Both the position numbers and the translations under genes were made by a program. From Branchiostoma floridae (Eukaryota; Chordata; Leptocardii; Amphioxiformes; Branchiostomatidae): DNA of 64,000 bases. Under the pieces are notes generated by a model. The model worked only from the letters and a program-made list of their open reading frames with translations, did not search any database and was not told the origin of the DNA. Of the stretch, positions 27,501 to 39,500 are shown piece after piece. The DNA lies in contig NC_049980.1 in the NCBI RefSeq assembly GCF_000003815.2, positions 9,383,695-9,447,694 of the forward strand, read 5' to 3'. Every line of letters begins with the position of its first letter. The first letter of the stretch is position 1.

Positions 27501-30500
27501 AAGATCAACCATGGCAAGAGGCCAAGGAGAAGCTTCAGCAGGAACAACTCCTGGCAAAGGCTGCTGAGGAAATAGAACGAAGAGGTCTTACCTCAACGAC
27601 AGGACCAATATCGCCTGAGGAAGAGGCAACGGCCACAGTCTCAGGCAAACTACTGGGATTTACTACAAAGCCTGATCAAACTGATGGGACTCCAGTAAAG
27701 GCATTACTTGATGAGGGTAAAAGGGAACCCAGTGAGCCATCCTCCAAACAGCCTGTCGGAGATGAAGTTCCCTCCCTCAAAGGGCAAGCAGTAAAACGTA
27801 GACGATCCTTGCGTAAAACAGAAAAGTCACCAGAAGCAGAAAAGAGCAAGAAGGTACCACCACCTCTGAGCATCCCAGCAGCAGCTCTGACAACAGCTAC
27901 TGAAGGGAAAGTTGGAGAGAGAGTCATAAGCCAACAGCCTGATCTTCTCACAGGGACAGAGAAAGAGACAGCAATGGAGACAGAGGAGTCCTTACCGCCC
28001 TCAGACGAGTCCCAAGGGGCTACTGCTGGACCTTCTGCAGAAAACATTGATGAGTTGCTCAAGGCAGGCTGGAAGGTCAGAGTGCGAGCCCCAAAGCCTG
28101 ATGACCAGGAGGAAGGCATGGAGGTGGAGGAAAGTGTTCAGGCACTTGTACATGAGGATGGGATGGAGTATTCCCAGGCTGCTACGTCTCTTACTGAGTC
28201 TTCTGAACTTATGGACACCTCTGAAGAAGCTGTTGGCCAGGCTGACAGGAAATGGCGAGTTGTGGTAAGAGGAACTAAAGAGGGAGAGGCAGGAAAACTT
28301 GTGGACAAAGAAGGAACCTTACAGTCAGCAACAGAGCAACCACCTCCTACCTTTGCAAAAGCAGCTGTGTCTGAAGTGGGTGTTGTAGACGGGAGGAAAT
28401 CAGATCCTGGAGCTCCTGAAGATGCAAAAGAGCAGGGCCCTGCTTGGAGGGTTCTGGTAAAGGGGTCTAAAGAAGAAGAAGGCGCAGAAAACTTGGAGCC
28501 AGTTTCTGGTACATCTTTGCAAAGAGCGACACAAGGAGAACCTGTCTCACAAAAAGCTGGCATAACAGTTTCAGAAGGTTTACACGATGCTGCTGCCATA
28601 AATCAAGTGGCTACCAATGTCTCAGATCAAGTTGATTCAGAATCAGCACCTGGAAAGCCGGTTGAACAGCACAGGAAAGTTGAAAAACCTGACAAAGGCA
28701 GTTTTGAGGATGTTAGTGCAAAATCAACCGATCAGGACATTATGACGCGGTTAGACACATCAGAGGGGGGTTTGAGGGGTGAGGTTGAGGGGATGGAAGT
28801 ACAGGAAGGATCAGGAGGGATGGTAGCTTCAGATGGGAGGGAAGGGACAGATCAGGAGTCAAAACAGCTAACACAACCTCCTGGCCAAACGGTAACAGCT
28901 AATACGTCACAGGCAGATGTTTCTGTGTCTCAAACTGCGGGGCTAAAACAGGATGAGCAAAAGTCTGATGAGTCTGAAAAGACTGCACACAGTATGGAGG
29001 ATATTAAAGTATCTCCAGGTCAAAGACTGGTCAGAAGTGAATCGACTCAGCACGAAGTGTCGACTGAAGAAAAATTCACCCAGTCGGGTGCAGGGCAGGA
29101 GGAGAAGTTCACACAGCATGATGCTAGCTTAAGCACCTCAGCCACACAAACGTCCCCCACGAAAGATACAGCCACAGAGGATAGCTTTACTCAGATGTCC
29201 CCTACACCACAACAGCAGGGCCTGAACTGGAAAATGGTCGTAAGAGGCACAGATAGTGAAACTCTAATGGAAGGGTCCTCTTTTCCCTTTACGGAACAAC
29301 TTAGTCCCTCTAAAGATAGCAGCAGTCTTGCTCAGCCCTCTCAGTCCTTGTTAGAGTCCCAAGCTAACAGACAAGCTGATTCAAAGATCTCTGATGAGAA
29401 GGAAGTGGAGGAACTGTCTGCTTCCCTGGTAGCAGGCATGGTTGGTCCCCATGAAGACCAGGACAGACAAGAGGTCCCCATGGATGCACAAGAGGCTGTA
29501 GTCGGCCCAGAGCCACCCTCCAAACCTCCCACTGCAGATGCTGCTACAATGTACTCCTCGTCAGTAGAAATGGTAGGAAGCAGGGACTTAGCTTGGTGTG
29601 ACTGGGTTGGTTTAGCTGTTGGGGTGNNNNNNNNNNNNNNNNNNNNNNNNNNNNNNNNNNNNNNNNNNNNNNNNNNNNNNNNNNNNNNNNNNNNNNNNNN
29701 NNNNNNNNNNNNNNNNNNNNNNNNNNAGTGAAGTAGTTTTTGGTAATGAACTTGTCTACTTTCACAGGTTGTAATGGCAGGAATCTTGCAGGAGATGGAT
29801 GCCTTATTTGACATGGATCTGGATGTAGACAGTGTGCAGGAGGAACCTTTGATTGTGCCCGAGAAAGCTATCCTGGCTTATCATGCTTTTGTACCTAATG
29901 CTCGGCCACCTAAAGGCACTGTGGACTTGTCTGAACTCCTCCCACCATTCGAACTTGAGGTTGGGAAGAAAAGCATGGGACCTGTAGTCGATGAGGAGCT
30001 CATAGTTCCCCAGACGGCTCCGACCAGTTACCATGCTTTTATGGCTTCACTGGGGGAGCGGCTAAAGCAATCGTTGATGGTGGGTGTTTTGTGTTTGAGC
30101 ATGGAGGTGATGGGTCATGGGTCAAAGGTCAAGAAGGATCCTGGCATCTAAGGTTAAAGGTGAAAAGGAATGGTAAAAGGTAAAAGACAGGTTTTGTAGT
30201 TTTGTTGAAATGGGACAAAGGTTGTTACGTATCATAGCATATTTTTTGATTGCATGCCTCGTTTGAGGTGATGGCATTATTGCCTCATACAGCTTCTTTG
30301 TACTGATCCAAAAACTTGTATTTCTTTCAGCCACTGCAATGTCAAGGGTTTTGTTCAGTGAGAACAAAATAAGTGATGCACATGTTTGTGTACCATTCAG
30401 GATAATGAGAACACATGCAGCAAATTACTGTCACAAGTTATCATATGCAAGAACCCATATGCAAGAACCCATAAATTAATGAATTAGTAGACTGTAATAA

Positions 30501-33500
30501 AGAATTTTCATCACAGAGTAATTGTTATCAAATCACTTGTAAATTCTTGGCTTTGGACCAAAGGTGCATTACTCATTTTGTTCCCCAAAAGACAATGATA
30601 AATAGTTTTTATATAGCCAATATTCTACAGGAAATAAGAATTTGTGTTTCTTTGTTGATGGTGAAAGGGGTTATATTATCTAAAATGTTTGGGAATCAAG
30701 GTTTTATAATCATGTAAAGTTGTTTTTTGTAATGTCCAGGGGCTTCTTGCATGTTTATGCTGCTCAAAGATTTCAATTCATTGAGTGCAAATTGAATCAG
30801 GTTTGTAATCTTGTACAAGACAGCTCCAATAACCAGCTGTGTAAGAAGCCTCTGGACCTTAAAAAGTCTGTTCCTTTCACAGTTTGTGCTGTTTTCAATG
30901 GAACTATTTCATGTTTATATAATATATGTCTTGCCTTTGCACAATCGGTCTCTTAAATGTGGCACTGCTTAACATCCATGTGCAAAATCAAATGTTCTTG
31001 CAAAATCTTTGTGACTCTCTGTACATGTAACTTAATAATTGAATAAAGATTGATCCTAAAACAATGGAGTCCATGAAACTGACAGTAGAATGGGTGTTTG
31101 CAGGACGCGGCAGGCAAGCCCACAGCTAGAGCCACTGCCGAGGAGCTTGGAAAGCTGCTGGATTGGGTTGGAGTGGTCGACAAGAAACTGACTAAGCAAC
31201 CAGGTGTGGAAGGAAACAACCAACAGCTGCAGCAGATGCTTAAAGAACAACAGGTACTGTCACTAGCCATTTTACAGTCACCATGATTGAAAAAGTAAAT
31301 GGATATTGTTCTGTAAATGAAATCAGCTAACCAAGGTCCAGAGCTGCAGTGTGATGTTGGATGATGAAATTAGTAAAGGCCACAGCAATTAAATTTTATG
31401 AATGGCATGAAGGCTATCATACTGGCTTATTAAAAACAGTGTGGGCTACATACATGTATTTAAACATTCATTCAATGATAAAATTTTAACAATGTGATTA
31501 AGATATGATTTTCAAAACAGTACCTTACATTATTATGACATGTATTATGAATGAGGCCTCATGGGTATTGACAGAGTTATGAGGCTATGAAAGATAGTAA
31601 TTTTCTTGTCATGTTGACCATTTTCTTTTTCTTTGTGATCATAAGACAAACGTCATGTTTTGGTTGTGTATGTGGTAAATCAAATGTTGTCCATAAAGTT
31701 TACTTGCTGTAGCCTAACAGTCTGAGGGGGGATTATTACCACCTTTTCCATTCACCCATCAGGCACTCGGCGAGGACATCGTTGCCCATCAGGAACCCGT
31801 AGTCAACACAGTCACGACCGGCAGGCAGCTCCTGTCCGAGCACCCCGCCCTCGGCAAGGCTGACAAGCAGAGCCTGGAAGGAGGACTGAACAAGGTCGAG
31901 AAGGGCTACGAGGCGGTCTGCGACAAGTCCGCCGCTCGGATGGATGAGCTGCAGTCTGCATTGCAGCAACAACAGGACAAAAAGGTGGGGTCACTCAAAT
32001 GCTTGTCCTAAAAAACTGTTGTGATGTAGGTCTCCAGATAGGAAACGTTGGTGGAACTGGGTATTTTGAAAAGATATCTGCAAGATCTGATGTTCTCCAG
32101 AAATCGTAAATTACAGTTTACATTGCCAGTGAAAAAGTCTAATGAAACACATGATTTTATCTATCTAAATTTATAACTGACAAAACATCCTTCAGATGTT
32201 TTTTATAGCTCTAACTTGAAGAAAAATTGTCCCAAAGTGTAGCTATAGGCTGAGCCATTATTGTGATTCTCAAACTCTCAATAGCAGAGATGTTAAAGCA
32301 GCTGTCTTCTGTACCCAACCCCCATATCGTCTTCTATTAATGAGACCTCAGCACAGAAATCACTAAACATGTTGCAATTGATCGTCAGAATTGTCTATGT
32401 CGTAGCAGTACAGTACACTTGTTTTTTCCTTTAAAGTACTTGTGCATGTTATATGTTACAAGTTTTAAAGTGAGCATACGTCCCAAAGACTAAGTGTTAT
32501 TTACAGTATGCTCTTCTTTGTGTTTTTAGTTGTCCGAAGGAATTATGTAATGTACAGTTACTCTGCATTTATTGGATGAACTTCTGAATTCCTGAACTTT
32601 CAGTTTGATTTTGTTTATATTTGCTACCTTTGTTCTCTTCTGCTTTGTGTGTGTTTGCCAATTTCAGGCCAAGCCAACCGGTTTAGCTGCCGAAAGTAGG
32701 CAGGCAAGAATAGAAGAGCCCCAAGCTGTAGCTACGAATAGCCCTGCAGCTCAAGCTAGAGTTAGCCCAGCAACGCAAGCGTCAAGACCCAGCAAAGCTA
32801 GTCTAAGCACCGCAGTGCAGCCAGTAGCTAACCTGGCAGCCAAGAATAGAGATAACCGTGCCGCAAAACTAACAGATAACGTAGTCGCACCGCTTGCAGT
32901 AGACAAAGCTCAAGGTAGTGAAGAAGTGACCCCTCAAGTTTACACAGTAGTGGAGATTTCCCCTGTTGCTACTGCCAATGAAGACATAACCCCTACAGAG
33001 AGTGACTCGTCCCCATCAGAATCAGCTGTAAGATATAGTGACACTCCCTCCGACTCTCTTGAGGCAGGGGAACCACTATCAGAACAGGACAGCTTGTTTG
33101 AGGAAGATAGCCTCTCTGTTAAAGATAGCCTGTCTGAACAGGAGGAAGATGTAGATGAGGGTTCAGAAGGAGAGTCCACCCTTGTGTGGCAGGACAGCCC
33201 TATTGCTAGTCTCCAACCTTCAGATCTTGAACCCAAAAAGGCGATGGAGGAAAATGTAACAGACAAGCCCCCAGCACTCCCGCCTAAAATGTCTAAAATA
33301 CGAGGTCCTTCCCAACCTCCAGCCCAGCCAGTTGTTGATGTAGAGAAGACACCTGTGAAAGAACAGAGCCAAAGTTATAAACCCGATCTTCCTAAAAAAG
33401 TAGCAAGAGAGTTACCTCCCTCCAAGGTCAAGCAAGCCCATTCCACAGTAGAGAAAGATGTCAGAGTAGAAAGCCCAGCTTCAGGTATTCAGGAAGGCAA

Positions 33501-36500
33501 CTTAGATGTTAGAATGAGAGAAAGAGAGTCCCAGAGAAAGTCCCCCAAACCTATATCAGCAGAGAAAGTGTCGTCAGATAGCCCCATCCCTGAGTCCAGT
33601 AAACAGGGCATGAGAGAAAGCCTCGTACAGGCGCTAGCAGCAGGTGAGCATTCCCAGGCCAAACGGCAGCAGCACGAAGTGACCAGCCAGGTAACACCCA
33701 ATGGTAGACCCGACACTGAATCGTCTCAAGGTTCAGTCCCTCCAAGCCAGGTAACGCCTAGTCATAGACCCAACACAGAATCACCACAACATGCAGTTCC
33801 TCCCGCACAGGTAACCCCTGATCCCAGTTCCCCCAGCACAAAATCACGTGAAAGTTCTCTCCCTCCCACACAGGCACCAGAAACCCAGTCACACCTAGAC
33901 ATTCCAGAACCTTCACTTGCCCCGGACACACAGCCCGACACAGGCAACGTAGAGACACAGTCGCCATATGACATAGACATTGATCCAGAAATGATCTTTG
34001 AGGCCTTGGAAAGAGGTCTAATTAACGAGCCAACAGCCATCAAAATACTGGAAACCCAAGTACGGGCAGGTGGAATCGTGGACCCAAACACTGCAGAGAA
34101 ACTGTCCGTGGAAGAAGCCCAGAAAAGAGAGCTTGTTACCTCAGAGATGGCAGAAAAGTTGATGGAAGCAGAGCAATCTAGAAAGGCAACTGAAGAGTCA
34201 GACAGAGTTGAGACGCAGAGAAGTATAGAGACTGTAGTATCTACCTCAGAGAATGTAGAAGGAATGCAGGTAATCACTACAACTGTTGTTGAGACACATA
34301 CCGTCTCTTTAGGTGTGGATGAGCTTGAGGCTGTACGGGGAATGTATACAAAAAAGGGAGAGGGAGAGGACCAAAGTAATGTAGCGAAAGTAGAAAGGGA
34401 GAAAAGTGATGTAGATATTGAAGGGAAGGGAACTGATAAAATAGCTAAGCCGAGGGAAAGGGGAGCAGTGAAAGAGGTGCTTCGTAAGCCCACAGAACGA
34501 CAGATGGGAAGGAGAGCAGAGAGGAAACTGAGGGAACAGAAACTGGGTGAAGACCAAGACATTCCAGGACAAAGTCCAGCTACGGCAGCAGAGTCAACAG
34601 CCAGCGACTCTTCATCAGGACCTTCATCAAGATCATCCTCCACATCATCAACATCATCTTCTCCTGATGAGCAGGAGATGGATCTCACCAGAGTGGGCCG
34701 TGATGATGCCAACATCTTTGAGGAAATCTTTGAAGAGGCCTGTGAGGATGGCGACGTCTACCATGAAGACTCAGATGAAGCAGAGATTTCACCAAGACCA
34801 GAGCTGGAAATCCTTGAGGAGGACGACCCAAAAAGAAGATCTTCCAAGAGGACGAGATCCACAGCAAAAGACAAACCAAGGGGACCACAAACCGCTGCTG
34901 AACCTGTAAAAGCTGCCTCAAAGACCCATGAAAAAACTCTACCTGGGACAGAAAAACCTCCACACCAGCAAGAAGCTCACGAAAAAGAAAAGGCTCCCCA
35001 AAAGAGCCTTGAAGATACCGCCATGACAATTGAAAAAGCTGCCAGACAGTCACAGGCAGAAGCTGTACCTGGGACAAAACAGGTTTCCAATGCTGCTGTA
35101 ACTGGTACAACAACTGTTAAGATCAGTGAAAATGGCCAACGTACCACTACAACAGCAATGAAGACTACAACTTCCCAGGGTTTTGTTAGCCATTCATTTG
35201 AGGCAAGCTCAGTTGAACACCAGTTTTCCAGTACAGAGGTGTCACGTTCAATGAAAACCACAGTTATCACATCACAAGTTATGGAAGGGTCCATTCCAGT
35301 TGATGGCAGTGGTGACAATGAACAGACCTCTGCGACAGAGCTCATAGACTCCATCATGACAGACCTGGAAGATGCCACAAGTCCGACTGGTAGTCTCGAC
35401 AGAAGTAAGATTGATGGTTACAAAAAACAACAAGAAATAGTTCAGGCTGCAGATTTAGAAGCTGCTGTTAAAGACCTTGAGGATCAAGTCACACATGGAG
35501 GTATTGTAGACCCGCAAACTGGTAACAGAATCTCTGTGGTGGAAGCTGCAGATAAAGGCTTAGTAGATCCAGAAGCCTCAATGAAGCTGCTCGAAAATCA
35601 AGCTGCTACAGGTGGCATTGTCGATATGAGAACTGGAGAGAGATTCTCTATTGCTGCAGCTCGCATCTCTGGTATCCTAGATGAGGACACTGCCCTAAGT
35701 TTACTAGAAGCACAGGCTTTGACGGGAGGGTTGATCGAGCCCAAAACAGGGAACAGACTGACATTCCTGGAAGCTCTNNNNNNNNNNNNNNNNNNNNNNN
35801 NNNNNNNNNNNNNNNNNNNNNNNNNNNNNNNNNNNNNNNNNNNNNNNNNNNNNNNNNNNNNNNNNNNNNNNNNNNNNNNNNNNNNNNNNNNNNNNNNNNN
35901 NNNNNNNNNNNNNNNNNNNNNNNNNNNNNNNNNNNNNNNNNNNNNNNNNNNNNNNNNNNNNNNNNNNNNNNNNNNNNNNNNNNNNNNNNNNNNNNNNNNN
36001 NNNNNNNNNNNNNNNNNNNNNNNNNNNNNNNNTGCAGATGACCTTCTGAACATTCAGGCCAAGAGTGGAGGCATCCTCGACCCAGCCACACGAGAGAGGT
36101 TGACGGTTTCAGAAGCCGAGGATCGCGGTCTGATCGATCGTGATTCCTCCATGAGGCTTCTGGAGGCTCAGTTGGAGAATGGAGGAATCGTTGACCCCAA
36201 AACTGGTCAGCTAATGTCCATTTCAGATGCTCAGGAAGCTGGAGTCATCAGCACAGACATGGCTCTCTGTCTCCTTAACAGGCAAGAACAGGATGCTACA
36301 GATGATAAGGTTCAGGCAGATGAGGAGGAGATGGAGGTTGACCAACCACCAGGGACCATGGCTAGTGTCCAAGTTAGCACGGTTGGCACCATGGTTGGCA
36401 CCGACAGCCCACTGCCTATTCTAGAGCAGCAACTCTTGGGAGGGGGTATCGTGGACACAGAAACAGGAGACAGACTCCCCACCTTAGCTGCTCTGGACAG

Positions 36501-39500
36501 AGAAATCATTGACGAGGAACTTGCTGTTGAGCTACTGGCAAGGGAGTCCTGTAATGGAGGCATCCGTGACCCACAGACCGGTGAATACTTGTCTGTGATG
36601 GAGGCAGAAAAACGTGGACTTATCAATACTGTCATGGCTCAGAAGGTCCTAGAGGCACAAGCCAGACTGGGAGGTATCATAGATCCACAAACCGATGATC
36701 GACTTACTGTGCTCCAGGCTTTGGAACGGGGAATCATCGACCAGGAGACAGCACAGGGCATCTTTGAAGAACAAATTGCAAATGGAGGGATTGTTGACCC
36801 GAGAACAGGCAAACGTGTGTCTGACATACAGGCTATATCTCAGGGTCTTGTTGACAAGCAAACAGCCCTGGCCCTGCTAGATGCTCAGGTTGGAACTGGA
36901 GGTATTCTGGACCCTAAAACAGGAGAAAGAATCTCTGTCATACAGGCCAAAGAGAGAGGGCTGGTGAACTATGACACAGCCACGAGCTTGCTGCAGGCTC
37001 AATCTGAGCAGGGGGGAATCATCGACGCCCGTACAGGGAGGAGGTTAAACGTCTTCCAGGCATCTCAGCAAGGTCACCTTGACAATGACACAACTGCTGT
37101 ACTATTGGCCAAGCAGCTGTCATCAGGGGGACTTATCCACCCGGACACGGGGGATGAGATTTCTCTAGAGGAGGCAGTTGCTATTGGCCTGATCCCAGAG
37201 GAAGTTGCTGAAAGGCTGGCGCTGAAAGCCCAGGACGTACACCTGAAGGTGAGACAGGTTGGAGTGTGCCCGCTTGCTTCCACACAGTGCCAAATCTCTG
37301 GTTGTCAAACTTCTCAGCTTGCATATTACATACATCTAAAACCTGCTGCTCTGCTTACAGTGTTCTTAGAATTTTTTGCATGTTTTGCTTGATGATTTTC
37401 ATGTAGTTTATAGTGCATGACTGTGTCATGAATATTTAGTGTGTTTAAAGAATTGCTTGATTTCTTGTTAATTTTTCTTAGAATGCAATGACAATCAAAT
37501 GCAATGACAACCATGTTCAATAGCATGTTTTTTTTCACTACTTCTTTATGTTGTTTTGTTGTCGTTGTTACTTTCTCCTTGTGTACATGTTCATGTCTTC
37601 CAAGTGTGATTATTATTAACCTTCTTCTAGTCATATTTGATTTTTAATGTAAGGCACAACAAAACAATGCTTTAAACTCCTTTAAATCCAATCCAAACAC
37701 ACATACCTCAATTTTTCAACACTCCCATATGACCACCAGCCAATCAGTGAGAATCAGCTGATAAAGAACCCTCATGTACACCGGAATGATCAACGATTCG
37801 CTCGCCCCGATAATCGCTGCATCAGATTTACCCAATCATGCAGCCTGACCTCTCTGCGCGCACTCTAAATCATCGTCTTCCAGTCGTTCCATAGCTCGAT
37901 CTCCAAGCATAGTCTCTAGAACGCTTTTAGCTCTGATGTGAGTGATTTTGCAAGCCCTTCCCCATGATGTGGCCCTTGCTTCTGTTCATGTAGCTGTCAG
38001 TGTGGTAGTCTCCTATAAGACAGCCACTCCTGTCCCTTACCTGGCAAGTCTAGTTGTTTTATGTGTAGACGCAATAATCATGTATGTTCATAATATCTGT
38101 TTCCAATGACAATCAGAGCTTCTCCTCATCTGTGATGTTGACTAAGTGTATATATATATATATATGTGTGCACCATGTGATAATTGTTAGAATACTACAT
38201 GTAAGTCTTGATGTTTGTGTCTGCTAACTGTCATGTCCTGTGGTAGTAACTTGTGTCTGTAGTAACTTGTGTTGTTTGCTTGTTGGCTTTTTGACGTTGA
38301 ATGCACTTTTTCCTGTTCACTGCAAGAAGTGATATAACTTAATTGATAACCGCAACAGTATGCAGTACCGATGTTGATGGTTGCACTTGGTGGTTTTCAG
38401 TGTTGAAAATGCGGGAGCCTTGTACCAATTTCGACTTCTTCAAAACAAATGATTATCAATTCTTACCTTCTATGCGGATAAGCATTCACATTTTTTTCAT
38501 CAAACCAAAGTTAAACTGGTAGTATGGACATTCATCTTTTGAGTCCAAGTTGTCCGTCAATTCAGGTTGAAGACATTAGGCTGGTAAAATTTGGTTGGGA
38601 AAAATTTTCATAGTTTTATCCTACCCAATATGGAGAACCACTATATGCTCCCAAGCTATTGTACTGCAACAATGGATGAACCAGGACCTGTCGTAATTCT
38701 CAAGATTTATGCCACAACACCTTTAACTTTAAATGTTTTCAGGTGGCATGTTTTTGTTTTGACGTAACTTTGTTTTGATGGAAATCCATGGAAAGCTCAA
38801 AGTCAAAGCCTCTTTTTGCAAAACGGCAGTCAAGAGTCCTTTTTTTACATGGTCTTTGAAACTATTTCAAACAAAATTATGACTACGTATGCTGGCAAAA
38901 TATAACCATGATAGGAAGTTAATGAGAAATGTTCCTCAGAAGCTGGTGAGAAACTCCTGTGATCTAGGAAGGATTTCTCACATGTTGTCGTACACCAGAG
39001 GACTTGATTTTGAACAAAACTGCTGCGCTATTTCAGGCACAGATGGACACTGAGCATGCCGAGCATGCTGGGAAGGTGTCGGATCTGTTGGACTGGATCG
39101 CAGGCACGGAGAACGCCCTGAGCGAGAAGCGATTGGTCCGAGGCGACCTCGCTGAACTCCAGAAACAACTGGCGGAACAGAAGGTAGAGGGTGTGGTGAC
39201 AGTGGTGGTAACCTGGTTGCAGTGGTCTAACTCTGGGGATGCACCACTAATTAATGACAGGGGTGTACAGGATAAAAGCAGCTGTCAGTCATTGGAGTTA
39301 CAATAAAGGGCTTGGAGAGGAAATTCATAAAATCAAGATTTTCTCAATATTGTACACCTCTTAGGTTGTTGTTAGTGGTTGTTCCCCTTGCTTGTTCTTC
39401 TTTCATCCACTGTCAGATAATATATTAGATTAGATCTATGCCACTAGACTAACAGAAGTCTTAGATGCTTTCCACCATTCTTCAGTAATCTGAATTAAAG

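Noticed and set aside
32605-32667. Signal-peptide-like start of the second giant open frame (hydrophobic [18 protein letters not shown])
   Set aside because: It is the pyrimidine-rich tract and acceptor of the intron read as protein. The acceptor at 32667 matches the incoming phase.
33762-34715. 317-codon open frame on the minus strand
   Set aside because: It lies wholly opposite exon 30 and mirrors its codon bias (Ser-rich antisense of acidic coding). No family signature and no splice context.
37249-37392. C-terminal extension of exon 30 to the stop at 37392
   Set aside because: The gtgaga donor and phase agreement with exon 31 favour splicing. The extension has no plakin-repeat or other signature.
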